Assembly: GCA_024234595.1 (NCBI GenBank)
Contig: JACKNZ010000005.1
Span: 62,001-126,000, forward strand
DNA: 64,000 bases
Origin: Moraxellaceae bacterium
GTDB lineage: Bacteria > Pseudomonadota > Gammaproteobacteria > Pseudomonadales > Moraxellaceae
Direction of reading: 5' to 3'
The first letter of the stretch is position 1, and every line of letters begins with the position of its first letter. Shown here piece after piece: positions 53,903 to 61,785 of the stretch. A model generated the notes under the pieces. That model was not told the DNA's origin and searched no databases. It saw only the letters and a program-made list of their open reading frames with translations. The position numbers and the translations under genes are program-made.

Positions 53903-53929
53903 GCCTTGCAGAAATGTAAGGCTTTTTTA
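53903..53929 (+). terminator. Terminator of tRNA-Met
   Basis: GCCTT pairs with AAGGC around a 10-base loop, then TTTTTT. Confidence 0.8.
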
Positions 53930-54066
53930 TTTTCTAATATCTAAATTTTGACTCCAAGTAATCACCCTTTTGCATTTATCTACACTTTGACAAGCTAAAT
54001 TCGGTAGAATATTACAGCCTTGCTTGTGCAATACAGACTAGCATTCATAAACACAGCACTTTTTTG

Positions 54067-55071
54067 ATGAACAACATAGCCCCTATTCTAAACACTGCCC
54101 CTAAAATTTTAAGCGTTGCCCCGATGATGGATTGGACAGACCGTCATTGCCGTTATTTTTTACGATTATTTAATCGTCATGTCCACCTATATACCGAAAT
54201 GGTGACAACAGGTGCTTTATTATATGGCGATAAACACCGCTTTTTACGTTTTGCCGAACAAGAACACCCCGTTATTTTACAATTAGGTGGCGCAGACCCC
54301 ACCGATTTAGCACGTTGCAGTCAATTTGCCGAAGATTATGGTTATGATGCAGTTAACTTAAATGTTGGTTGTCCATCTGACCGTGTGCAAAAAAACAAGA
54401 TTGGTGCTTGTTTAATGGCTGAGCCCAATTTGGTTGCTGATTGTATTAGCACCATGCAAGCAGCCGTCAAAATCCCTGTCACAATCAAACATCGTATTGG
54501 CATTGATGATTTAAATAGCTACGAAAACCTCTATAAATTTGTGGAAACCGTTGCTCAAACTGGCTGCCAAACATTTATTGTTCATGCACGTATTGCCATT
54601 CTGCAAGGCTTATCTCCTAAAGAAAATCGAGAGATTCCGCCTTTACGTTATCAAGATGTTTATCAGTTAAAAAAAGATTTTCCGCATTTAGATATTCAAA
54701 TCAATGGTGGCATTAAAACAGTTGATGACATTCAACAACATTGGCAACACACAGATGGCGTGATGATTGGTCGTGAGGCTTACCATAATCCCTATATTTT
54801 GGCACAAGCTTTGAAATTTTGGGGTGAAGATACACCTACTCCCCATCAAATTTTAGAAAGCTTTTTACCTTTTATGGAACAAGAACTAGCAAATGGTGTA
54901 CCTTTAATGCAAATAACCAGACATATTTTAGGGTTATTTCAAGGCATGGCAGGTGCTCGTAAATGGCGACAACATTTAAGCACCTATGCTCACCAAAAAC
55001 ATCAGGGCATAGAGCTTGTTAAAGAAGCTGCTAATTTTGTTCAAGCAAACACCCTCGTTGAGCCTGTTTAG
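54067..55071 (+). CDS. dusA: tRNA-dihydrouridine synthase A
   Basis: 334 residues from the ATG at 54067 (a TTG opens the frame one codon earlier). TIM-barrel flavoenzyme: SVAPMMDWTDRHCRYF start, catalytic Cys in LNVGCPSDRVQ, and KHRIGIDD plus INGGI for FMN binding. DusA reduces U20/U20a of tRNAs. It lies just after a tRNA gene, but on its own promoter. Confidence 0.94.
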   Translation: MNNIAPILNTAPKILSVAPMMDWTDRHCRYFLRLFNRHVHLYTEMVTTGALLYGDKHRFLRFAEQEHPVILQLGGADPTDLARCSQFAEDYGYDAVNLNVGCPSDRVQKNKIGACLMAEPNLVADCISTMQAAVKIPVTIKHRIGIDDLNSYENLYKFVETVAQTGCQTFIVHARIAILQGLSPKENREIPPLRYQDVYQLKKDFPHLDIQINGGIKTVDDIQQHWQHTDGVMIGREAYHNPYILAQALKFWGEDTPTPHQILESFLPFMEQELANGVPLMQITRHILGLFQGMAGARKWRQHLSTYAHQKHQGIELVKEAANFVQANTLVEPV

Positions 55072-55125
55072 CTATAGACAAAATACTGCTATATTCAACC
55101 AAACCATAAACATTAGGGAACACCA

Positions 55126-56073
55126 ATGAATCAATTAGAACAGTTAAAAAAATTAAGTACTATCGTTGCTGACACAGGAGATATTGCGAGCATTCAACGT
55201 CTTAAGCCTGTTGATGCCACCACAAATCCATCATTAATTTTAAAAGCAGCCAATCAAGCAGAATATGCCCATATTATTGAGGCGGGCATTAAAGAAGCAC
55301 AAAAACTCCCCACCGAACAAGCCCGCCTTCAAGCAGCAATTGAAGCGATTGGTGTCGGTTTTGGCGTAGAAATTTTAAAATCAATTGAGGGTGTTGTTTC
55401 GACCGAAGTGGATGCTCGTGCCTCTTTTGACACCAAAGCCACTATCGAACAGGCTCGTCGTTTGATTCAACGTTACCAACAACATGGTATTGGTCGTGAG
55501 CGGGTCTTAGTAAAAATTGCAAGCACATGGGAAGGCATTAAAGCCGCTGAATTATTAGAACAAGAAGGCATTCATTGTAACTTAACTTTATTGTTTAGCT
55601 TTGCCCAAGCTCAAGCCTGTGCTGAAGCAGGTGTGACGCTCATTTCTCCATTTGTTGGTCGTATTTTAGACTGGTATAAAAAGTCAACAGCGCAAGACTA
55701 CACTGCTGACACAGACCCAGGTGTATTATCGGTTAAACGTATTTATGAATATTATAAAGCTTGTAACTATAACACCATTGTAATGGCGGCTAGCTTTAGA
55801 AATACAGGTGAAATTTTAGCCTTAGCAGGTTGTGACAAATTAACCATCAGTCCTACTTTATTGGACAGCCTATCTGCCGAAAATACAGCTATTTCTTGCC
55901 AACTCAATAGTAACAATATTATGCAACAAGCTTGCTTAGTACAATTAAGTGAGTCTGAATTTAGATGGCAACACAACGAAGATGCAATGGCCACCGAAAA
56001 ATTAGCAGAAGGAATTCGTTTGTTCGCTGCAGATATTAGAAGCTTGGAACACAAAATAGCAACTTTGCTTTAA
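55126..56073 (+). CDS. tal: Transaldolase
   Basis: 315 residues. The Schiff-base Lys is in RVLVKIASTWEG; the motifs DATTNPSLI and CNLTLLFSFAQA are typical of TalB-type enzymes. Links pentose phosphates with glycolytic intermediates. Convergent with the HsbA-like gene. Confidence 0.95.
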   Translation: MNQLEQLKKLSTIVADTGDIASIQRLKPVDATTNPSLILKAANQAEYAHIIEAGIKEAQKLPTEQARLQAAIEAIGVGFGVEILKSIEGVVSTEVDARASFDTKATIEQARRLIQRYQQHGIGRERVLVKIASTWEGIKAAELLEQEGIHCNLTLLFSFAQAQACAEAGVTLISPFVGRILDWYKKSTAQDYTADTDPGVLSVKRIYEYYKACNYNTIVMAASFRNTGEILALAGCDKLTISPTLLDSLSAENTAISCQLNSNNIMQQACLVQLSESEFRWQHNEDAMATEKLAEGIRLFAADIRSLEHKIATLL

Positions 56074-56110
56074 TAATTTAAGCCATTTGTGTCGCCACAA
56101 GTGGCTTACA

Positions 56111-56617
56111 TTAAATTCTATCTTCGCCTTGACGCTGCTGCTCCTGCTCTAAAGTTTCAACGAGATTTTTAAAGGTTTCTTGATTTTGTTCACTTAACCC
56201 CATTAGTACCCGATGAGCCGAAATCACTTTTTGCATCATTTCCTGTTCTGAGGGTTCCACCGCTGGCAACTCATCAATACACTTTTCTTCACACTCACAG
56301 GCCAAAATAATAAAAACCTGATCAAAGCCCATGCTTTCTAACAAACGGGTAATATCTTCATGGGTTGATAAAATAATCGGCTTTCGTTGGTTATGCATCT
56401 GCAAAAAAACGGCCGTTTTAGCAATCAAGCCCAATGCTGTACTATCAATATAATCCGTTTGAGTCAAGTCTATTAAAATAGACGATATTTCACCATCACC
56501 AAACATACTTTCCAAAAAATTATCGAGAGTTGCGCACATAGCAGCACGCACTTCTCCTACAAATTTTAGGACATAAGTACCATGATGAATAGCAAACAAT
56601 ATACGACCTGAAGGCAT
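56111..56617 (-). CDS. STAS-domain anti-anti-sigma factor (HsbA-like)
   Basis: 168 residues from the ATG at 56617, just after the stop of the phosphatase gene; the longer frame overlaps that gene. STAS domain about 1-105 with the phosphorylatable Ser in DYIDSTALGLIAK. The C-terminal tail (about 110-168) is acidic and helical with three clustered cysteines (ACECEEKC). It resembles HsbA of Pseudomonas, which couples a phosphatase to motility/biofilm control (inference). Confidence 0.82.
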   Translation of the reverse strand: MPSGRILFAIHHGTYVLKFVGEVRAAMCATLDNFLESMFGDGEISSILIDLTQTDYIDSTALGLIAKTAVFLQMHNQRKPIILSTHEDITRLLESMGFDQVFIILACECEEKCIDELPAVEPSEQEMMQKVISAHRVLMGLSEQNQETFKNLVETLEQEQQRQGEDRI

Positions 56618-56618
56618 A

Positions 56619-57794
56619 TTACACTCGGTTAATGACCAGCAACGCAACATCATCAGGCAAAGCGGCGTCTTCACTCAAATTTAATTTCTCTATTAAATCA
56701 TCGACTGTAGAAACATCTTTTGCTGCGTGTTGTAAGTGTTTTTCTTTATCATGTGCTGACCCTTTAGGTAACACATCTAATACACCATCGGACGTTGCAA
56801 TAAAGGTAAATTGAGGCTGCAATTCTAACACATGCTCTTCATGATGTACTTCTTTAAATAAACCTAAAGGCAATCCTCTACCCGCCAAAGACATGGTAAC
56901 ACCATTATTCACTAAAATTGGCGGCGGATAATGGGCAGCAACACTATAAGTTAAACGATTTGCCTCAAAGTCAATCACGCCACAAAACATGGCCAAATGT
57001 TTGCCCATGTGTACGCCAAGCAACTCATCGTTAATCATAGACAAAATTCGTGCTGGAGCAACTACATTGACCGTCGTTTTGCGCTCATAGTGTTTTTGAA
57101 TACGATGGGTAATCGCTTTTAAAAACACCGTGACAAAGGCACTCGCTGCGCCATGTCCTGATACATCCGCTAAATAAAAACCAATTTTGCCATCCCCGAT
57201 TTTAAAATAGTCAATAAAATCGCCTGATAAATATAAAGAGGGCAAAATACGATGTGTGACAGTACAACCGTCAATAGCAACAAAAGGTGTTTGAGGTAAC
57301 AGCTTAAATTGAATTCGGCGTCCTGCTTCTTGGTCTTCTTGGAGGGTTTCTAAACTGCGAGCTAATTCGGCGTTGGCGACTTCTAGTTGATGTTGGTATT
57401 CACGGTTTTGTTTTAATAACCTGCCTCGCTCTAAGGCTCTTTGCACGGTATGTGCTAATACCATGACATCTCGTTGCTTAAAAAAGTGGTCAATTGCGCC
57501 ACTTTTTAAACCTGCTAACACCTCATCCATCGACACTTCGTCTGATACCGTAATCACAGGCGTTTCGGGGGTATTTTGAGCAAATTCAGTTAATGACTCT
57601 TGTTGCATTAAAGGCAAATCAACAATCATTAAATGATGATGTTCTTGCTGATAGGCTGCCAAGCCCTGCGCCAAGTCTTGCGCCACAGTCACACTATGAC
57701 CAAACTTACTTAGATTTTCTTCTAGCCACAATCCCACCGCCTCTTGCGGGTGAATGACTAAAATAAAACCATTTTCTTGGTAAAGTGTCATCAT
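56619..57794 (-). CDS. Response regulator with PP2C/SpoIIE phosphatase domain (HsbR-like)
   Basis: 391 residues. Receiver domain about 1-130 (Asp in LMIVDLPLMQ), coiled coil about 135-175, then a PP2C-type phosphatase (LSGDFIDYF, YLADVSGHGAAS, TSDGVLD and DDVALLVI). It lacks the C-terminal anti-sigma kinase domain present in Pseudomonas HsbR, which is longer. It should dephosphorylate the STAS protein encoded next to it; the cognate kinase is not in the window. Confidence 0.85.
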   Translation of the reverse strand: MMTLYQENGFILVIHPQEAVGLWLEENLSKFGHSVTVAQDLAQGLAAYQQEHHHLMIVDLPLMQQESLTEFAQNTPETPVITVSDEVSMDEVLAGLKSGAIDHFFKQRDVMVLAHTVQRALERGRLLKQNREYQHQLEVANAELARSLETLQEDQEAGRRIQFKLLPQTPFVAIDGCTVTHRILPSLYLSGDFIDYFKIGDGKIGFYLADVSGHGAASAFVTVFLKAITHRIQKHYERKTTVNVVAPARILSMINDELLGVHMGKHLAMFCGVIDFEANRLTYSVAAHYPPPILVNNGVTMSLAGRGLPLGLFKEVHHEEHVLELQPQFTFIATSDGVLDVLPKGSAHDKEKHLQHAAKDVSTVDDLIEKLNLSEDAALPDDVALLVINRV

Positions 57795-57833
57795 AATGAG
57801 TTCTTATTACTCTAATATTGCCTAAGCAACAAG

Positions 57834-58556
57834 CTATGGTGATGGCGTTGGACTACTTTCTTCATCCATATCGTCAATAAAAGAATCGTTGACTTTGCCA
57901 TCTTGAACTAAAAACTCACGTCTTTGCAAATAAACATCTCGTAATAGCAGATATTCATCACCTTCAATTACTTTTTCGAGTGGAATAAGGTCAGCACGGG
58001 TATCTACTATTTCTACAGCAAACAGTCCAACATTGGTCGCTGTCTCTTTAACCGCATTACGCGGATTTAGCAAAGCATCAAAGGGTTTTGCCACTGCATC
58101 ACGCACACTGCTTGGCCCTAAAAATGGGAGCATCACATACGCGCCTGCGGGTGAACCCCATTTGCCAAAAGTTTGACCAAAATCTTCTTGATGTTTGTTT
58201 AAACCTATTTTATGAGCAATATCCGCAAAACCGAGCGATGTCACTGAATTTACCACAAATCGACTGATGTCGGTTAACGCATCAGCACCTTTTCCTTGCA
58301 GTCCATCGTTAACTGCGACTAAAGGCTCTTTTAAATTATCAAAAAAGCGGGTAATGCCATCATCTACCATTTGTGGAGTAACAGCCCGATAACCTTTGGC
58401 GACAGGCTTTAAAACATAGGTATCCATGTTTTTATTAAAAGCATAGATTTTACGATTAGTGTTTTCCCACGGGTCGGGATTAGGCGCGGCATAAGCAGCC
58501 AAAGACATTGTCAATGAGGTCGCTAATAAAATGTAGCAGCTTAACTGGCGAGACAT
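57834..58556 (-). CDS. mlaA: MlaA/VacJ phospholipid-transport protein
   Basis: 240 residues with the MlaA core DPWENTNRKIYAFNKNMD, LKPVAKGYR, FFDNLKEPLVAVND and LPFLGPSSVRDAV. Removes phospholipids from the outer leaflet with the Mla system. E. coli MlaA is a lipoprotein; here the signal ends in AAYAAPNPDP without a lipobox Cys. It lies 121 bases downstream of the bufferin operon and 40 bases before the HsbR-like gene; other mla genes are elsewhere. Confidence 0.88.
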   Translation of the reverse strand: MSRQLSCYILLATSLTMSLAAYAAPNPDPWENTNRKIYAFNKNMDTYVLKPVAKGYRAVTPQMVDDGITRFFDNLKEPLVAVNDGLQGKGADALTDISRFVVNSVTSLGFADIAHKIGLNKHQEDFGQTFGKWGSPAGAYVMLPFLGPSSVRDAVAKPFDALLNPRNAVKETATNVGLFAVEIVDTRADLIPLEKVIEGDEYLLLRDVYLQRREFLVQDGKVNDSFIDDMDEESSPTPSP

Positions 58557-58677
58557 ACCCTCTGCTCTTTGGTTATGAATTATTCGGCCATTTTAAGCAA
58601 GATTCATCTTAAAAAGAATCCATAGTCATCACTTTATTTACAATTTAAGCCAAAATTCTGCATTTAGTGCCAAAAAG

Positions 58678-59409
58678 CTAACAGCGCACCCCTAATAAAA
58701 TATCTGCCGCTATAAACTGTTCAACAATTTCTTGCCCCGCTGCACACAAAGCAAGTTTGTCAGTTTGTAATTGTTGTGCCAAATCAGCAAAAATTTGAGT
58801 GCCCGTTTGTTGATGATTGTGTTGCAATTTTTGCAGCAGCATTAAAGTCAAGGGGTTAGTTTGCATGACTTGCACATCATGCTGTTGATTTCGATACAAA
58901 ATCAGCGAACAAGCCTCTGGTTCAGGAACATTCTTTTGCTGAGCAAAACTTTGAACAGGCCACTGATAGACTAATGGCCACACAAAAGGACTTACTACAG
59001 GTATTTGCTGCCAAAAATCACCTTGCACAAAAACAGGCATCGAGTCGTCGGCTATTTCGGCAGCCAATTCTGCCCATTCAAAGTGAGCCAACTCAAACAT
59101 CCAAGGATATGCTTGTAACAAGGCACTTTGCGTACCCAAAAATTGCAAAAACTCATCGGCAATGTGTGCAAAATACGGCGTTTGACAATAATGTTTAGCA
59201 AAAAAATCTTCTAATAACGATTGCCAATGCTGTGCTGGCAAATGCTTTTTTAAGAGCGGAAAAGTATTTTCTACAAAACTACTGATATTATTAAAAAATA
59301 ACTCTCGATAGATGAACAGTCTTCTTGATTCTACATGTGGCATTTGAACTGCGCTTGGCTGACGTAGCCAAGTCGTCCATTGTTGTTGCAAGGCCATAAA
59401 ATCAGACAT
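58678..59409 (-). CDS. bufC: DUF2063 partner protein of the MNIO enzyme (BufC/HvfC-like)
   Basis: 243 residues. The N-terminal DUF2063 domain (LQQQWTTWLRQPSAV, ESRRLFIYRELFFNNIS, FPLLKKHLPAQHWQSLLEDFF) is followed by a C-terminal part like that of BufC/HvfC. In characterised systems this protein forms a complex with the DUF692 enzyme and recognises the precursor peptide. It overlaps the DUF692 gene by 8 bases. Confidence 0.88.
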   Translation of the reverse strand: MSDFMALQQQWTTWLRQPSAVQMPHVESRRLFIYRELFFNNISSFVENTFPLLKKHLPAQHWQSLLEDFFAKHYCQTPYFAHIADEFLQFLGTQSALLQAYPWMFELAHFEWAELAAEIADDSMPVFVQGDFWQQIPVVSPFVWPLVYQWPVQSFAQQKNVPEPEACSLILYRNQQHDVQVMQTNPLTLMLLQKLQHNHQQTGTQIFADLAQQLQTDKLALCAAGQEIVEQFIAADILLGVRC

Positions 59410-60241
59410 ATTTTTCGCCTTGATAATTACGAATTTTTTGCACTTCGCTCAATAACTCAGGCAATGGAGGAATATTAAAATCACGCTCTAATAAAGTAGG
59501 TAGCACGCCAAATTGCTGATAGCTATAAGTCAATAACTGCCATACATCGTCACACACAGCATCACCATGCGTATCAATCCGCAAGTCTTCGGCTTCAACA
59601 TAATGGCCTGCTATATGTAAATAGCGAATTTTTTGTTGAGGTAAAGCACGAATAAATTGATAGGGGTCAGTACCATGATTGATGCTATTCACAAAAACGT
59701 TATTCACATCTAACATTAAATCACAATCCGCTTGTTGCAAGACTGCCAACAAAAACTCTAATTCAGATAAATCCTGACAGGGTGCTGCATAATAAGAGAC
59801 ATTTTCTAAAGCAATGCGTTGACCTAAAATATCCTGCACTTGTTTCACTCGTTGAGCAACATGCTTTACTGCCTCTTCGGTAAACGGAATCGGCAACAAA
59901 TCATACAAATGACCTTCGTCGCCTGTATAACTCAAATGCTCCGAATAACATTTAATATCATACTGTTGAATAAACTGTTTAATGTTATGTATAAACTCAA
60001 CATCGAGTGGTTTTAGTCCCCCAATAGATAAGGATAAGCCATGTGCAACAATCGGAAAACGCTCCGCATATTGATGCAATTGTGCAGCATAACGCCCTCC
60101 CATGCCTATCCAGTTTTCGGGTGCAACTTCTACAAAATCAGGCAAAGCAAGTTGTTGTTCATTGGCCAACAATTCGGTCATAAAACTTCGTCTTGCGCCA
60201 AGACCTGCACCACTAATGAGTTTTTGTTTCACTGTTAGCAT
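59402..60241 (-). CDS. bufB: DUF692 multinuclear non-heme iron oxidase (MNIO, BufB/HvfB-like)
   Basis: 279 residues, TIM-barrel DUF692. Predicted iron ligands lie in VAHGLSLSIGG, SEHLSYTG, ALENVSYYA, LMLDVNNVFVNS, HIAGHYVEAED and THGDAV. Family members convert cysteines of precursor peptides into oxazolone/thioamide or thiooxazole groups. The precursor is encoded 61 bases upstream. The ribosome site is weak (GGA two bases from the ATG), and a hairpin precedes it, so yield may be kept low relative to the precursor. Confidence 0.92.
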   Translation of the reverse strand: MLTVKQKLISGAGLGARRSFMTELLANEQQLALPDFVEVAPENWIGMGGRYAAQLHQYAERFPIVAHGLSLSIGGLKPLDVEFIHNIKQFIQQYDIKCYSEHLSYTGDEGHLYDLLPIPFTEEAVKHVAQRVKQVQDILGQRIALENVSYYAAPCQDLSELEFLLAVLQQADCDLMLDVNNVFVNSINHGTDPYQFIRALPQQKIRYLHIAGHYVEAEDLRIDTHGDAVCDDVWQLLTYSYQQFGVLPTLLERDFNIPPLPELLSEVQKIRNYQGEKYV

Positions 60242-60252
60242 TCCAAAACAAA

Positions 60253-60292
60253 AGGCTTACAACAATCTACTTTAATCAAATGCTATAAGCCT
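60253..60292 (-). terminator. Possible attenuating hairpin between precursor and bufB
   Basis: AGGCTTA (minus strand, from 60292) pairs with TAAGCCT (to 60253) over a 26-base loop, followed by TTTGTTTT. It could end part of the transcripts after the precursor gene, giving more precursor than enzyme. Confidence 0.5.
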
Positions 60293-60301
60293 CTATCTTA
60301 T

Positions 60302-60784
60302 TTATTTTTTAGAAGAACCGCACTTACCTTCGCCACACTTGCCTTCTTTGTGGCCTTTCATTTTTTGCTTCATGGCTTTATGCAGTGCTTTGTGTTCACT
60401 GGCATCTAACATACCATCTTTGTTAGTATCTGCTTCATTAAACATGGCTTCATGACGCGACATAAACTCGGTTTTGGAAATATTGCCATCTTTATTGGTA
60501 TCGGCTTCCATCATTTTGCCACCGCATTTACCCTCTCCACACTTACCTTCTTTGTGCGATTTCATCTTGCTACCACACTTGCCTTCGCCACATTTACCTT
60601 CTTTGGCAGTCTCTTTCATACCACCACATTTTCCCTCACCACACTTCCCTTCATGATTATCGGCAACCACAATCGTTGATAAAGGCTGAGCCATAAATGG
60701 ATTAGTGACCGTTTGTGCATGGGCAGCAGTTGCTAAAGAAACGGTTAATACCGCAGCAACAGAGTTTAAAGATGATAATTTCAT
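60302..60784 (-). CDS. Bufferin-type RiPP precursor with four EGKCGEGKCG cassettes and two EF-hands
   Basis: 160 residues. Signal peptide 1-23 (ending AAHA). Cassettes EGKCGEGKCG lie at 45-54, 62-71, 79-88 and 147-156, eight cysteines in all and no others. Between cassettes three and four are two EF-hand loops: DTNKDGNISKTE (95-106, all ligand positions fitting) and DTNKDGMLDASE (119-130). EGKCG motifs are those modified by MNIO enzymes in Haemophilus HvfA and in bufferins, producing copper-binding groups. The enzyme and partner genes follow directly. The fused EF-hand pair suggests calcium binding as well. An EF-hand-bearing precursor is not something I recall as characterised. Confidence 0.88.
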   Translation of the reverse strand: MKLSSLNSVAAVLTVSLATAAHAQTVTNPFMAQPLSTIVVADNHEGKCGEGKCGGMKETAKEGKCGEGKCGSKMKSHKEGKCGEGKCGGKMMEADTNKDGNISKTEFMSRHEAMFNEADTNKDGMLDASEHKALHKAMKQKMKGHKEGKCGEGKCGSSKK

Positions 60785-60928
60785 GTTGTTTTCTCCAAAA
60801 AGACAGCACTGCTCATAATTTTTAACAACAGAGTGGCTGCAAGTTAATTAAATTGGCGTATTGAGTATCGCACTCCTGATTAGAGTTGTGCTTAGTGTAT
60901 TTGTTACATCGGTATCATATAAAAGATA

Positions 60929-60958
60929 AAAAAAGAGATGCACTAGGCATCTCTTTTT
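60929..60958 (-). terminator. Terminator of the SCP2 gene
   Basis: AAAAAGAGATGC pairs with GCATCTCTTTTT around a 5-base loop; T runs on both strands make it bidirectional. Confidence 0.85.
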
Positions 60959-60982
60959 ACGCAATTTGCTTTTTGCCAGTAA

Positions 60983-61366
60983 TTAGGCAATCGCTAATAC
61001 TTGCTGAAATAAAGCCTTTTGTTCGGCACTTGGACGGGCTGTTTGTAAAGCCATTAACTTGGTCATGTCGCCTTCAGCTTTGATTTGGCCACTCATAAAA
61101 GCTTGCATAGCGGCATTCATATCAAACTCTAAAAACACTTTTTTGAGTACATCAGTATTTAAAGTCAATTTAGTAGAAGCATTAGCGTTTAAGCCTTTCT
61201 CTAACTTGCCACCATTAATAGCCATTTCCACATTGCCGTTTTCTGTGCCAGTCACTACCAAATTTAGCACGATACCAGCTAATGCAGGAGGTAAATTTAA
61301 ATCACCAGCAGCAGCGGTCAATTCGGCAACTTTATCAAACCAAGCATCAGATAAAAAACTTGTCAT
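60983..61366 (-). CDS. SCP2 sterol-binding-domain protein
   Basis: 127 residues from the ATG at 61366 (GGAGC upstream); the frame extends to 61492 without support. SCP2 fold: LNLVVTGTENGNVEMAI, ASTKLTLNTDVLKKVF and AFMSGQIKAEGDMTKLM. It probably binds lipids or fatty acyl-CoA. Monocistronic with a strong terminator. Confidence 0.85.
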   Translation of the reverse strand: MTSFLSDAWFDKVAELTAAAGDLNLPPALAGIVLNLVVTGTENGNVEMAINGGKLEKGLNANASTKLTLNTDVLKKVFLEFDMNAAMQAFMSGQIKAEGDMTKLMALQTARPSAEQKALFQQVLAIA

Positions 61367-61785
61367 TTTTAGCTCCACAAAATTTAAGAGTGTTTTAAGT
61401 TCACGTACCGTAACCGATTGCTTGCTCGGTTGGCAACCACTCAAAGCAGACAATTTTGGATTTTTTTTATCAATAGCGCACTTAAAATACACAATAATTC
61501 CACAATAACGATGCAGAAATACTAAAAAAGCAATAGAATAGGATGTAGTTGGGGATGTTTATGCTTTAGAGCCTCATTGTTACCCTCACTATGGAACGAA
61601 CAATTATCATTAAAACTTAGTACCGATAACGTACTAATAGTGTGATGAACAGATTATCAAGAGCAGTAATGCCGATGAAAAGCTGTTTATCTTCTGTTTG
61701 TTGTTCATTACAACGTAAGGAAGTAACTTTGAGCCATTAAATTTCAATAATTCCCCTATTAACCTTGTGGTTTAAGGAGCAATGC
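61367..61785. other. Divergent promoter region between SCP2 and ccoN
   Basis: 419 bases without a supported gene. I looked for an Anr/FNR site (TTGAT, four bases, ATCAA) as expected before cbb3 oxidase genes, and found none convincing; ATCAA occurs once near 61660 without a proper partner. The ccoN ribosome site AAGGAG is clear at the right end. Confidence 0.5.

Noticed and set aside
60302..60784. Internal DNA repeats read as a CRISPR-like array
   Set aside because: The repeats encode the EGKCGEGKCG cassettes in one frame; spacing is irregular and no cas gene is present.
61590..61670. Possible Fur or Anr box before ccoN
   Set aside because: CAATTATCATT and ATCAA are only half-sites; the partner halves do not fit.
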